Notes: a model not told the origin generated them from the sequence alone. Positions 34,840 through 43,976 are shown, counted from the stretch's first letter. The stretch: 64,000 nt of DNA from Streptomyces sp. NBC_01497 (GCF_036250695.1 NZ_CP109427.1:1736001-1800000); one strand, 5' to 3'. Translations and numbers: made by a program.

Positions 34840-35604
34840 ATGCCGGCGCGCCGAGCGAGTGCGAAGGACGACGGCCGGCAGGCCGGGCTTCTCACTCCCG
34901 TGAACGACCGCCGCATCTCCGCGTTGATCGTGGACCAGGTGCGGACCCTCATCCACGAGGGCAAGCTCACCGCCGGGGACCGGCTGCCCCCCGAGAGGGA
35001 GATGTGCGAGCGGTTCGGCGTCAGCCGCGTCACCGTACGCGAGGCCCTGCGGGTGCTGGAGGCCAGCGGCCTCGTGGAGATCCGGGTGGGCGCGCACGGC
35101 GGCGCCTTCGTCACCAAGCCGACCAGTGACCGGGTGGGCGCGAGCATCGTCGACCTGCTGACCCTGTCGTCGGTGACGGCCACCGAGGTCACCGCGGTCC
35201 GCATGGTGCTGGAGGTCGGCATCATCCCGCTGCTGTCCGAGAGCGTGGACGACGAGGACATCGCCGAGCTGAACGCCATCTGCGACCGGCAGGAAGAAGC
35301 GCTCGACACCGGCGACTACCACGTGGAGCTGTCCGCCGAATTCCACACCCGCCTGGCGGCCGCGACGCACAACACCGCGTTCGAGATGCTGATCCAGTCC
35401 TTCCACGGCCCGCTGCTGATGTCGCTGGCCAAGGCCAAGAGCACGGCGCCGGAGATGGGCCGCCGCGGCCTGGACGAGCACCGCGCCATCGTCGAGGCGG
35501 TACGGACCGGCGACGTGGCGACGGGCGAGCGGATCATGCGCGAGCACCTGACGCGCACCGCCGACCGGCTCTGCCTGGACGAGGAACCCGCCAAGAACGC
35601 GTGA
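34840..35604 (+). CDS. GntR family regulator, FadR/FCD subfamily
   Basis: 254 residues from the ATG at 34840, which has AAAGGA upstream; an ATG six codons earlier lacks one. The winged helix is at residues 25-90 (LIVDQVRTLIHEGKLTAGDR, then FGVSRVTVREALRVLEASGL). The all-helical FCD ligand domain follows, with likely metal-binding residues in ELSAEFHTRLA, LDEHRAIVEAV and MREHLTRT. FCD regulators usually bind organic acids and repress catabolic genes through TGGT-N(2-3)-ACCA operators. Six such sites lie in this island, so this protein is the best candidate for its regulator. Confidence 0.92.
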   Translation: MPARRASAKDDGRQAGLLTPVNDRRISALIVDQVRTLIHEGKLTAGDRLPPEREMCERFGVSRVTVREALRVLEASGLVEIRVGAHGGAFVTKPTSDRVGASIVDLLTLSSVTATEVTAVRMVLEVGIIPLLSESVDDEDIAELNAICDRQEEALDTGDYHVELSAEFHTRLAAATHNTAFEMLIQSFHGPLLMSLAKAKSTAPEMGRRGLDEHRAIVEAVRTGDVATGERIMREHLTRTADRLCLDEEPAKNA

Positions 35605-35610
35605 GCGAGC

Positions 35611-35641
35611 CGCGGGCCGGATACTCCCGGCCCCGCGGCCC
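35611..35641. terminator. Hairpin between convergent GntR and MFS genes
   Basis: GCCGCGG-GCCGG and CCGGC-CCCGCGGC pair with one bulge around a short loop. It lies between the stops of two converging genes, so it may serve both. No T tract follows, as is common in Streptomyces. Confidence 0.45.
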
Positions 35642-35701
35642 CGCCCCGCGCTCCCCGGCGGGGTGGGCGGCAGACCCCGCCGGCCCCCGCGGGGACCGTG
35701 C

Positions 35702-37000
35702 TCAGTAGCCCTGAGGCCGTAGCACGAGACAGCACCCGAGCGAGATCAGCACGGCGACGAACAGCACTCCGAAACCGGCCGTGTACGAACCCGTCGCGGT
35801 GAGCAGGGTGCCCATGAGCGCGGGCAGTACGGCGCCGACCAGGTTCGTCAGCGACGAGAACACACTGCTGGAGTACTCGGTCTGCCGTGTCGGCATCAGA
35901 CTGTGCAGCAGCGACCAGTTGGTCACCACGCACCACGCGTTGCCCGCGAGGCCCAGGAAGATGAAGAAACTGTCCACGCCCGCGTTGGTGAACAGGGCGG
36001 TGCCGGCGATCCCGACGCCCTCCACGGCGAAGCCCCAGGCCGCCCAGCCCGCGCGTTTGACCTTGCGGTCGGAGGCCCGGCCCACCAGCACCATGACCAC
36101 GATGGACAGCACGTTGGCGACCGTCAGCACGATGCCGATGTTGCCGAGGGTGACGTGGCGGGCCTGCTGGAGGTAGAGCGGCACCCAGGTGACCAGCCCG
36201 TAGAACGGGGCGTTGGTGCCGATGTACATCAGCATGGTCAGCCAGTAGCGGTAGTTGCGAAACGGCGACTCCGGCCCGAGCTTGGGCACCGTGGTCGTGT
36301 TCTCGAAGCGGTCCGCCTCGATGTGCTGGACCTCTTCCTCGCTCATCCCGTCCGCGTTCTCGGGCCGGTCCTGGAGGAAGATCAGCACGATCAGGAAGGC
36401 GAACACGGCCGCGACGACGGCCTGGGTGAGGAAGGTGACCCGCCATCCCGTACCGCTGATCATCACCGTCGTCAGCGAGCTGCCGATCGCGGATCCGACG
36501 AAGATCCCGGAGAGCCAGGACGCGTTGGCGCGCCCCCGTTCCTGCATCGGGAACCAGCGTGCGGTCAGGGTGTGCGCGACGGGGTAGAAGCACGCCTCAC
36601 CGATGGCGAGCAGGATGCGCGTCCCGTACAGCTCGTTCAGGCTGTTCACGAACGGTGGCAGTGCCAGGGCGAGCACCCAGATCGCGGTGCCGATGAGCAT
36701 CGACTTGCGTGGTCCGAGCCGTTTCAGCACGAACCCCCAGCCGAACAGCGCGATGCCGTAGGCGTAGAGGAAGAGGCTGGTCAGCCACCCCACGGAGCCG
36801 GGGTGCTTGTCCAGACCGAACTGGTGGCTGAAGGCGTGGTCGGTGACGATGACGCCGATGGAGGACTTGCTCAACTGCGCCACTGAGAAGGCGATCAGCA
36901 GCGGCAGACTGACGTGGAGCCATCTCTGTGCGTGCCGGCCGCGCAGGGCGGTCCGGCGGCGGGGTGGGGATTCGGCCCTCAGTTCTGTCTCGGGTGTCAC
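35702..37000 (-). CDS. MFS transporter of the anion/aromatic-acid symporter type
   Basis: 432 residues, twelve helices. The first loop motif KRLGPRKSMLIGTAIW (between helices 2 and 3) and the N-terminal HAQRWLHVSLPLLIAFSVAQLSKSSIGV resemble the anion:cation symporter/phthalate permease group that imports aromatic and sugar acids. The start is the GTG at 37000, with AAGGA 9 nt upstream. It lies downstream of the methyltransferase and bicupin genes on the same strand, with a 254-bp gap. With the ABC importer, this island has two uptake systems. Confidence 0.85.
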   Translation of the reverse strand: MTPETELRAESPPRRRTALRGRHAQRWLHVSLPLLIAFSVAQLSKSSIGVIVTDHAFSHQFGLDKHPGSVGWLTSLFLYAYGIALFGWGFVLKRLGPRKSMLIGTAIWVLALALPPFVNSLNELYGTRILLAIGEACFYPVAHTLTARWFPMQERGRANASWLSGIFVGSAIGSSLTTVMISGTGWRVTFLTQAVVAAVFAFLIVLIFLQDRPENADGMSEEEVQHIEADRFENTTTVPKLGPESPFRNYRYWLTMLMYIGTNAPFYGLVTWVPLYLQQARHVTLGNIGIVLTVANVLSIVVMVLVGRASDRKVKRAGWAAWGFAVEGVGIAGTALFTNAGVDSFFIFLGLAGNAWCVVTNWSLLHSLMPTRQTEYSSSVFSSLTNLVGAVLPALMGTLLTATGSYTAGFGVLFVAVLISLGCCLVLRPQGY

Positions 37001-37254
37001 GTGCTTGCGTCCTTGCATGTACGTACGAGTGAGCACGCGGCCCTGCGGTGCCGGGCGCGCGTGCTCAAGGGGTGCGCGGCAGTGCGCGGTGTCTTTTCTT
37101 GACGGTGTGCGGGCCCTGGCGGGCCGCCCGACGGTTCTCCCGCCCGACGGCGTTCGGGCCCGGTGGTCTCCCGGGGTGTGCCGGGTGTCCTTCGGTGCCC
37201 GGCCCGCGCGTCGCGCAGCGCACAGGATGCGCGACGCAGGGCCGGGGCGGTGGA

Positions 37255-37947
37255 TCAGGCCGGTGGGCGGCGGCCCACGAACAGGCAGGTGTAGAACGCC
37301 TTCCAGGCGACGTCCACCTCGCTCAGACCCGCGGCACGATACCCGTCGAGGTGGTCGTCCACCGCGGTGAGCGGGTAGTGGTGATGGTGTGCCGGTGCGG
37401 GCTTGCGCGGGGCCCAGTACTTCTTGCGCACCGACCGGTAGCGCCGGTCCCACACGTCCTCGGGACCGATGTGGTCCAGATTGACCAGCCAGCCGTCCGG
37501 GGCCAGCAGCCCCGCCGCCTCCTGGTAGAAGGCGTGCAGTTCCGCCCGGTCGAGGTGGTGGCTGGCCCGCGAGCTCGCGATGACGTCCGCGCCCTCGGGG
37601 ATCCCCGCCGCGCGCAGCGCCTGCATGTCGCCGACCTGGAAGGTGACCCGGTCGCCGAAGCCGGCCAGGTCCTTCCTCGCCTGCTGGAGCATGGTCTCGG
37701 AGACGTCCGACCAGACGCCCCTGGCCTTCGGGAACGCGGTGAGCAGGACGGAGAGGAACTTCCCCGCGCCACTCGCGATGTCCACGATGAGCGTGGGCTC
37801 CGGTTTGTCCTCCGCCACCATTTGCGCCGCGATCGTGCGGGGCAGTTCGAGCAGGTCCCGCGTGCCGTTCGGGTCGCCGCCCAGCCACGCCGTGGCGAAG
37901 GCCGGGTCGGACCACACCTGGGCCGCGGTCGGGCCCTCTTGTCGCAT
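37255..37947 (-). CDS. Class I SAM-dependent methyltransferase
   Basis: 230 residues. The SAM site is LIVDIASGAGKFLSVLL near residue 55, with VWSDVSETMLQQARKDL and VTFQVGDMQAL next, and SRASHHLDRAELHAFYQEAAGLLAPDGWLVNLDHIG after motif IV. The start was set at 37947 by GAGGAG 5 nt upstream. The gene is 69 nt downstream of the bicupin gene and probably in its operon. The acceptor is unknown; it could protect a ring hydroxyl or methylate a pathway intermediate. Confidence 0.85.
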   Translation of the reverse strand: MRQEGPTAAQVWSDPAFATAWLGGDPNGTRDLLELPRTIAAQMVAEDKPEPTLIVDIASGAGKFLSVLLTAFPKARGVWSDVSETMLQQARKDLAGFGDRVTFQVGDMQALRAAGIPEGADVIASSRASHHLDRAELHAFYQEAAGLLAPDGWLVNLDHIGPEDVWDRRYRSVRKKYWAPRKPAPAHHHHYPLTAVDDHLDGYRAAGLSEVDVAWKAFYTCLFVGRRPPA

Positions 37948-38016
37948 CTCGTCTCCTCGTCGGCTCCGCGCGGGACGGGAGCGCCCCACGTCATCGCGAA
38001 AACGGACCGGACCGCG

Positions 38017-39033
38017 TCAGGAGCGGGCTCCCGCGGGACCGTCGTACTCCGGGGCGTTCTCCAGGAACACGGTGTTCTGGTACCCGAGCTCCTTGAACTG
38101 GCGGTTCTGCGCGGAGATCAGCTTCAGGGGCGACCCGTCGGCGGCGAAGTGCTGGGCGACGGTGTTGTGCGGTACGTAGACCGTGTCGCCCTCCTTGAAG
38201 TCGTGGCGCGTGGGCTCGTTGGCGATGCGGGCGTAGTACTTCTCCGCGATCTCGGCCTCGACCTCCCAGTGAAGGCTGTAGCCGGATCCCTCACGCACGT
38301 ACAGGACCTCGTCGGCCATCGTCCAGCGCTTGCCGGAACGGCTGCCCGCCGGGACCTCCAGGACGTACGTGTCCACACTGAAGGTGCGGACGTCGTCGCC
38401 GGGCTGCGACATGGTGCGGACCTTGCCCAGCGGCGTGGACTCCCAGGGGGTGTCGGCCGACTTGACGACCTTGCGCATCTTCTCGACGTTCGGCGTCCAC
38501 AGCTGCGACCAGTCGACGCGCTCGCCGAACTTGTCGGGGCTGTCGATGGGGCCGCTGCGGCCCTGCTGGATGAGGCCGAGGTACATCCACAGCGACTTGG
38601 CCTTGAAGATGAGGCACTTCGCCGTCTGGTCGTACGGGTTGAAGTGCCGGTGCACCGAGTCGGTGTGGACGATCACGAGGTCGTCCTTCTCCCACTCGTA
38701 ACGCTGGTCGTCGTGGATCTCGTAGCCCGCGCCCTCCAGGATGTAGAAGGCGGCCTCGTTCTGGTGGCCGTGGCCGTGGTTCGAGGACTGCGGGGGCAGT
38801 TCGACGAAGTGGACCTGGAGGCTCTGGGTGAGGAACGGGTCGTCGCCGGGGCCGATCCGCCACCAGGTACGGGACTTCTCCGAGTCGCCGCTGTGGCCGA
38901 CCTTCGCGTCGTCGACGACGATCGAGTCGTCGCGGACACGGGGGGCGTCCAGCTGGCTGCGGCGGAACTCCTTGAGGCCGTAGGTCTCCGACGTGATCCC
39001 CCGCAGGAAGACCCGCCCCTTCTTCTCGCTCAT
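38017..39033 (-). CDS. Bicupin protein A (gentisate 1,2-dioxygenase-like)
   Basis: 338 residues with two cupin domains. The N-terminal cupin has the full metal site: HGHGHQNEAAFYILEGAGYEI near residues 87-105 (His, His, Glu) and HTDSVHRHFN near 125. The C-terminal cupin (RTFSVDTYVLEVPAGSRSG, then VYVPHNTVAQHF) keeps a late His but lacks the early HxH pair. Gentisate, homogentisate and salicylate ring-cleaving dioxygenases are bicupins that bind Fe2+, so ring opening is a plausible role beside a Rieske oxygenase. An isomerase or metal-storage role remains possible. Confidence 0.75.
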   Translation of the reverse strand: MSEKKGRVFLRGITSETYGLKEFRRSQLDAPRVRDDSIVVDDAKVGHSGDSEKSRTWWRIGPGDDPFLTQSLQVHFVELPPQSSNHGHGHQNEAAFYILEGAGYEIHDDQRYEWEKDDLVIVHTDSVHRHFNPYDQTAKCLIFKAKSLWMYLGLIQQGRSGPIDSPDKFGERVDWSQLWTPNVEKMRKVVKSADTPWESTPLGKVRTMSQPGDDVRTFSVDTYVLEVPAGSRSGKRWTMADEVLYVREGSGYSLHWEVEAEIAEKYYARIANEPTRHDFKEGDTVYVPHNTVAQHFAADGSPLKLISAQNRQFKELGYQNTVFLENAPEYDGPAGARS

Positions 39034-39395
39034 AGACTTCTCCTCGTGATGTCGGACCGGGGCGCGGCGGCGTCCACCGGTCCGTGCGGCGGTCTTGTCC
39101 CCGGCGCCCGCCGGGGAGAGACAGATTCAGATACGCGGCCATGCAGGCCACAACGAACGGGCACTGCTGGGGAGTTATGAGTCCGTCCGGCCTCAGACCA
39201 CTGACTCGGCCGTGATTGATTCGGGCATTCAGCCTGACTTCATTGGCCTAACCTTTATATCAACGGGCCGGAGAGCGAGTCAACGATTCGGGCACGTGAC
39301 CGCACAGTCACAGGCGCCGCACCGGTACGGCTTCCGCCCGATGGTTCAATGGTATTACATTAAGAACATCGAGCATCGACTGAGAGGGGTTCCCG
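39034..39395. other. Divergent promoter region between bicupin A and ferredoxin reductase
   Basis: 362 bases without a gene. It holds GntR-type site 3 at 39350-39359 and a weaker relative, TGGCCTAACC, at 39244-39253. TTTATA at 39256-39261 lies in an AT-rich patch suitable for a promoter of the reverse-strand operon. Confidence 0.5.
39350..39359 (+). promoter_or_regulatory. FCD-GntR-type operator site 3 (ferredoxin reductase promoter)
   Basis: TGGTATTACA within a larger AATG...CATT dyad, 36 nt before the ferredoxin reductase start, where repressor binding would stop transcription. Confidence 0.5.
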
Positions 39396-40676
39396 ATGCC
39401 ACGCAAGGACGGCGAAGGCCGCGCGACGAGTGACGGCACACTGATCGTCGGCGCCAGCCAGGCCGGGCTCCAACTGGCCGTCTCGCTGCGGCAGCTGGGC
39501 GACACCCGGCCGATCACCCTGGTCGGCGAGGAGCCCCACGCGCCCTACCAGCGGCCACCCCTGTCGAAGGAGTTCCTGGCGGGCACGGCGGAGCTCGACT
39601 CGCTGGCCTTCCGGACGCCGTCCTTCTACCCGGACCACGACATCGACCTGGTGTGCGGCGAGCGGATCACCAGCCTGCGGCCCGGCCGCGCGCTGACCGC
39701 GTCCGGCCGTGAACTGCCCTACGCGCGGCTCGCCCTGACCACCGGGGCGGGCCCCAGGCGGCTGTCCGTGCCCGGCGCTGAGCTGGCCGGAGTGTGTTAC
39801 CTCCGCGATCACGACGATGCGGCCGGCCTGCGCCGCGCACTCGCCTCCGCCTCGCGCGCGGTGGTGGTGGGCGGCGGCTTCATCGGCCTGGAAGCCGCGT
39901 CCGCCGCGCGCGCGGCAGGGTTGTCGGTGACCGTCGTCGAGGCGGCGGGACGGCTGCTGGGCCGGGCCGTGGCACCGGTCGTCTCCGACTTCTACGCGCG
40001 GGCGCACCGGCGCAGGGGCGTTCAGGTGCTGCTCTCGACCGGGGTGACGGCCTTCGAGCCGGACGCCGACGGCCGCCGGGTGTCCGGCGTGGTCCTCGCG
40101 GACGGCACGGTCCTCCCCACCGACCTGGTCCTGGTCGGCGTCGGAGCGGTACCGAGGACGGAACTTGCCGAGCAGCTCGGCCTGGTGTGCGAGGGCGGCA
40201 TCGTGGTCGACGCGTCCGCCAGGACGAGCGACCCGTCCGTGGTCGCGGCGGGCGACTGCACGGTGCAGCCGCACCCGCTGACCGGCGAGGGCCGAGTGCG
40301 GATCGAGTCGGTGCAGAACGCCGTGGCGCAGGCGCAGATCGCGGCCGCCACACTGCTCGGGCGCACCGCACCGGCGAAGGCCGTGCCGTGGTTCTGGTCG
40401 TACCAGGGGGACCTGCGCCTGCAGATCGCGGGACTGTCGCTCGGGCACGACACGACCGTGGTGCGCGGCACGGTCGACGACGAGCACTTCTCGGTCCTCT
40501 ACTACCGCGACGGCCGGCTCCTCGCGGTGGACGCCGTCAACCGCCCGGCGGACTACATGGCGGTCCGCAAGGCGCTGACCCAGGGGGCGACCATCCCGGC
40601 GGGCGCCGCGGCCGATGCCGAGGCCCCGCTGAAGTCGCTGATCACCGGGGTGGAGAGCGCGGCGCCCGCCGCGTGA
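39396..40676 (+). CDS. NAD(P)H-dependent ferredoxin reductase (rhodocoxin/putidaredoxin reductase type)
   Basis: 426 residues. FAD site IVGASQAGLQLAVSLRQLG near residue 17, RPPLSKEFLAG near 52, NAD site AVVVGGGFIGLEAA near 152, and the late FAD motif VVAAGDC near 285. A C-terminal reductase domain (WFWSYQGDLRLQIAGL) closes it. It passes electrons from NAD(P)H to the [2Fe-2S] ferredoxin encoded 3.4 kb away, which feeds the Rieske oxygenase. It is transcribed opposite to bicupin A from a shared promoter region. Confidence 0.93.
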   Translation: MPRKDGEGRATSDGTLIVGASQAGLQLAVSLRQLGDTRPITLVGEEPHAPYQRPPLSKEFLAGTAELDSLAFRTPSFYPDHDIDLVCGERITSLRPGRALTASGRELPYARLALTTGAGPRRLSVPGAELAGVCYLRDHDDAAGLRRALASASRAVVVGGGFIGLEAASAARAAGLSVTVVEAAGRLLGRAVAPVVSDFYARAHRRRGVQVLLSTGVTAFEPDADGRRVSGVVLADGTVLPTDLVLVGVGAVPRTELAEQLGLVCEGGIVVDASARTSDPSVVAAGDCTVQPHPLTGEGRVRIESVQNAVAQAQIAAATLLGRTAPAKAVPWFWSYQGDLRLQIAGLSLGHDTTVVRGTVDDEHFSVLYYRDGRLLAVDAVNRPADYMAVRKALTQGATIPAGAAADAEAPLKSLITGVESAAPAA

Positions 40677-40706
40677 GAGCCGCCGGTAGGGGCGTACGGA
40701 AGGTCA

Positions 40707-40740
40707 GGAGGGGCGGACCGCCACGGCGGTCCGCCCCTCC
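40707..40740. terminator. Strong bidirectional terminator hairpin
   Basis: Arms 40707-40722 and 40725-40740 are perfectly complementary over 16 bp (GGAGGGGCGGACCGCC on the left). It lies between the converging ferredoxin reductase and EutA-family genes and can serve both strands. Confidence 0.85.
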
Positions 40741-40829
40741 TGTCACCGGCCCCCGGGATCCCGCGCGCCACGACGGCGCACCGAGTGGCGAGGGGCCGCG
40801 CGGCCGGCACGGGCCGCGCGGCCCCGGGG

Positions 40830-42440
40830 TCAGGCCCCGGCGCGCGGGTCCTCACTGAAGATCAGGGACTTGATGGTCACGGGGACCGTGTGGGACGGGA
40901 AGCGCTGCCGGCCGATGTCGATGTAGTCGAAGTCCCGCAGGCTGACCCCGTCGATCACGAGGATCTCCCCCGGCACCTCCAACTCGTCCCGCAGCAGCCG
41001 CCCCAGGGTCATCGCGACATCGCCGTCCAGCATCACGTACACCGGTCGTCCCAGCGCGGTGCGCTCGGCGAGTCCGTCGCGGATGCCGGTGGCCAGCGCC
41101 ACCACCCGTTCGTAGCTCGGCAGACCCTGCCAGCCCATCGCGAGGGCCACGTCCGCGTCCGGCACCACGTCGAGCGCGACCAGCTGGCGGCGGACCGCCG
41201 CGGCGATCTCCGTCGCGTCCACGCTCTCAGCCAACTCGTAGGCAGGTTTGGCCACTTGCAGGTTGCGGCGGGGCAGCAGTGCCTCCGGGGAGGTGATGAA
41301 ACCGGTGTTGCCGCTGAGCTGGACGCTGTACTCGCTCGCGCCGAGCGCGGTCGCCCGGATGCACTCCCCCGCCGGCAGCAGCGGGTAGGGCAGCGCACCG
41401 GTGTCGAGCCGGCGGCGCAGGGCGTGGCCGAGGGGCATGCCGAGGTCGCCGAAGCGTCGCGTCTCCCGTTCGTAGACGTATTCGGCGACTCCGCCGGAGA
41501 CCATCAGGCCGTCGATCCGGCCGAGCGCGCCGAGCGGCTCCGTGAGGTACAGATCGGCCACGTCGGCGGGCGGCACCTCCGCCGTGAGGGCGGTGATCAG
41601 GGTGTCGGCCATCGTCTCCGCGACCTTCCCGATCTCCTCGGGCGTCGCCGCGTCACCCCGCTCCCAGGCGTATCCGGCACGGGCCGCGTGGGTCCGGCCC
41701 GCCGGGTCGAGCCGCACGATGCTGCCCGCCTCGTCGGTGACCTGGAGCCGGCCGCCGATGTGGACGGCGGCGGTGCGCAGCACCCGGCCGTCCTCGACGA
41801 GGGCGAGCTTCGTGGTGCCGCCGCCGATGTCGACGTTGAGGATGCGCTGCCGCCGCTCGTACGAGGCCTGCGCGGCGCCCGACCCGTAGGCGGCGAGCAT
41901 GGCCTCCATGTGGTGCCCGGCGGTCGCCGTCACGAGTTCGCCCCCGCGCTCGGCGAGCACACCCGCGATGGCCGCCGCGTTCTGCCGCCGCAGCGCCTCA
42001 CCGGTGAGGATGACGACGCCCGTGTCCACCTGGTCCGGGTGCACACGGGCCGCGTTGTAGGCGCGGTCGATGATCGAGCCGAGCGCCTGCGCGTCGATGC
42101 TCTCGGCGCTCGCGTACGGGGTGAGTTCGACCGGCGAGCGGTAGGTGGTCGCGCGGCGCACGACGATGTACCGGCTGGTCATCTCCTCGCTGATGCGGCG
42201 CAGCCGCAGTTCGGAGAAGACCACCTGGGTGCCCGACGAGCCGATGTCCATGCCGACGCTGCGCAGGGTGACGTTGTCCTGCTGCCAGATCGGGTTGTCC
42301 TGCAGCGGGCCGAGCGGCTCGTCGTCGTGGTCGTGGTCGCCGCCCGGGGCGTACGCGGCGGAGTACACGGCGGCTGCTTCCGCCGTGCCGTCGTCGTGCC
42401 GGTGGTGGTGGCCGTGGTGGTGGTGCTCGTCGTGCTGCAC
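40830..42440 (-). CDS. EutA-family (ASKHA) ATPase with His-rich N-terminus
   Basis: 536 residues. The ATPase fold reads VGMDIGSSGTQVVFSELRL near residue 63 (phosphate 1), VVILTGEALRR, then RILNVDIGGGTTKLALV near 215 (phosphate 2), typical of EutA, the factor that reactivates B12-dependent ethanolamine ammonia-lyase. No eutB or eutC is present. The first 40 residues hold a cluster rich in His and Asp (HDEHHHHGHHHRHDD), like metal-loading domains of UreE, HypB or SlyD. The start is the GTG at 42440 with GAGGAG 7 nt upstream. It may reactivate or metallate another enzyme of the island. Confidence 0.85.
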   Translation of the reverse strand: MQHDEHHHHGHHHRHDDGTAEAAAVYSAAYAPGGDHDHDDEPLGPLQDNPIWQQDNVTLRSVGMDIGSSGTQVVFSELRLRRISEEMTSRYIVVRRATTYRSPVELTPYASAESIDAQALGSIIDRAYNAARVHPDQVDTGVVILTGEALRRQNAAAIAGVLAERGGELVTATAGHHMEAMLAAYGSGAAQASYERRQRILNVDIGGGTTKLALVEDGRVLRTAAVHIGGRLQVTDEAGSIVRLDPAGRTHAARAGYAWERGDAATPEEIGKVAETMADTLITALTAEVPPADVADLYLTEPLGALGRIDGLMVSGGVAEYVYERETRRFGDLGMPLGHALRRRLDTGALPYPLLPAGECIRATALGASEYSVQLSGNTGFITSPEALLPRRNLQVAKPAYELAESVDATEIAAAVRRQLVALDVVPDADVALAMGWQGLPSYERVVALATGIRDGLAERTALGRPVYVMLDGDVAMTLGRLLRDELEVPGEILVIDGVSLRDFDYIDIGRQRFPSHTVPVTIKSLIFSEDPRAGA

Positions 42441-42460
42441 GTTCGTACTCCTCACGCACC

Positions 42461-42557
42461 GTGCGGCCCGCCGGGTCATCAGGCGGGCCGCACGGAGTCC
42501 GGGCGGTGGTGGCGGCGCGCCGCCCATGATCGGGCGGCCCCGCAGCTGCGGGGCCGC
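42461..42557 (-). terminator. Two hairpins in the bicupin B-EutA gap (attenuator or terminator)
   Basis: Arms 42461-42472 and 42482-42493 (12 bp, perfect, 9-nt loop) and a perfect 24-bp palindrome at 42534-42557 lie in the 150-bp gap downstream of the bicupin B stop. They could end or reduce transcription before the EutA-family gene, so bicupin B would be made in excess. Confidence 0.6.
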
Positions 42558-42590
42558 GTGACCAGCGGCGCGCCGCTCACGCCCCGCGGC

Positions 42591-43706
42591 TCACGGCTTG
42601 GGCGGCAGGCCCGGGATCTCGGCCTCGTAGACCTCGTCCATCTGCGGCTTCGCGCCGGTCTTCGCCAGTTCGTCGCGGAACATGTCGCGCACGACGGGCG
42701 ACTCGTCCGCGTAGTCGATCTGGTCGCCGCCGATGCGCATGCTGATCCACGCCTTCGGCACACCCTGCGCGTTGCGGACCGACACCACCTCGTGCTTGAA
42801 GGCGAGGTAACGGCCGGGCTCCTCACCGGTGTTGAAGTGCTGGTGGAACCACATGTTGGGCGGCACGATCAGCGAGCCGGGACCCCACTCGTAGCGGCGG
42901 GGCTCCTCGCCCTCCGGCCACATCAGGCTGTAGCCGGTGCCGGACAGGATGATCACGTGCGCGCCGGGGCCGTGCCGGTGGCCCTTCTTGTACGTACCGA
43001 CGGGGAACTGCGAGATGTGACTGTTCATCGACCCGCGGGCCATGTTGAAGCGGATGTGGCCGCCGCCCGCGCCGCGCTCCTTGGCCTCGACCAGCGGCAG
43101 GTTGACCGCGTCCGCGACGAAGTTGGTGTCGAGGAGGAGGCCCTTCTGCTCGCCCTTGGGCGAGAAGTAGTCGGGCTCGCCGTTGAAGCGGTTCGGGAAG
43201 TCCTTCTCCGTGCCGAAGACGAAGTCGACGTCGTCGTAGAGGTTGATGATGGGCGGCATGTTCGTCGAGGAGACGAACCGCGCCGCCTTCTTGCCCGAGC
43301 CGTTGAAGTGCTGGTGGTGGGCGTTGAGCGGGATGGCGAAGAGGGATCCCGGGCCCCACTCGAAGGTGACCTCGCCGCCCTGGTCGTTCCACACCTTCGT
43401 GGAGCCCTGGCCCTCCAGGACCAGGATCATCTCCTCGAACAGCTGGCGCTGCGGGGCCAGCTTGCCGCCCGCGGGGATCTCGCACACGTAGCAGTCGTTG
43501 GACGTACGGGTGGCCTCGTGGTTGATGAACACACCCCGGCCGCCCCTGCGCTCCCAGTCCTTGAGCTCCACGGTGCGCAGGTCGGGAACGTAGTGCGCGG
43601 CGATGATGTCCAGGCCCTCGTCCGCCACCCAGCGGGTGTAGGGGGAGTCCTTCTCGGTGGCGAACTTCGCCGCCAGGCTGTCGTTGACGATCGCGTCCTT
43701 GGCCAT
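42591..43706 (-). CDS. Bicupin protein B
   Basis: 371 residues with two cupin repeats. The first is APQRQLFEEMILVLEGQGST followed by IPLNAHHQHFNGS; the second has GHRHGPGAHVIILSGTGYSL (near residue 270) and VPPNMWFHQHFNTG. The complete HxH...E-like and late His set is in the C-terminal cupin, the reverse of bicupin A. It does not closely match a characterised dioxygenase that I recognise; ring-cleaving or isomerase activity is possible. The ATG at 43706 has GGGAGGG 6 nt upstream. GntR-type sites lie 132-141 and 260-270 nt upstream. Confidence 0.7.
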   Translation of the reverse strand: MAKDAIVNDSLAAKFATEKDSPYTRWVADEGLDIIAAHYVPDLRTVELKDWERRGGRGVFINHEATRTSNDCYVCEIPAGGKLAPQRQLFEEMILVLEGQGSTKVWNDQGGEVTFEWGPGSLFAIPLNAHHQHFNGSGKKAARFVSSTNMPPIINLYDDVDFVFGTEKDFPNRFNGEPDYFSPKGEQKGLLLDTNFVADAVNLPLVEAKERGAGGGHIRFNMARGSMNSHISQFPVGTYKKGHRHGPGAHVIILSGTGYSLMWPEGEEPRRYEWGPGSLIVPPNMWFHQHFNTGEEPGRYLAFKHEVVSVRNAQGVPKAWISMRIGGDQIDYADESPVVRDMFRDELAKTGAKPQMDEVYEAEIPGLPPKP

Positions 43707-43837
43707 ACGGGGCCCTCCCTGTCGTCGTACCCGGCCCCCGCGCGAGGGGCCGGCGCGCCGGGGGACGGTCTCGTCCGGACCTCTCCTCCGCACCTCCCCG
43801 GACCTTTTACCGGACGGGGAGTGCCACGGCGGCGCAT

Positions 43838-43847
43838 TGGTAGGACC
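43838..43847 (+). promoter_or_regulatory. FCD-GntR-type operator site 4 (bicupin B side)
   Basis: TGGTAGGACC within ATTGGTAGGACCCTA; the flanks match site 2 (ATTGGTCATACCCTA). It is 132 nt before the bicupin B start. Confidence 0.55.
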
Positions 43848-43965
43848 CTAAGGCCAGGGATTTCGGCATGTCAACGGCTCGCGGGGAGCTGCCGCACCCC
43901 CGCCCGCACACCCTGGGGGCACCCGCCGACAGGCGCTTGTGCGGCCGACGGAGGGTCTGGTCTAA

Positions 43966-43976
43966 TGGACATACCA
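43966..43976 (+). promoter_or_regulatory. FCD-GntR-type operator site 5 (ferredoxin/Rieske promoter)
   Basis: TGGACATACCA, 71 nt before the ferredoxin start, overlapping the candidate -10 hexamer TCTAAT at 43961-43966. The 341-base gap 43707-44047 otherwise holds only site 4. Confidence 0.6.
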
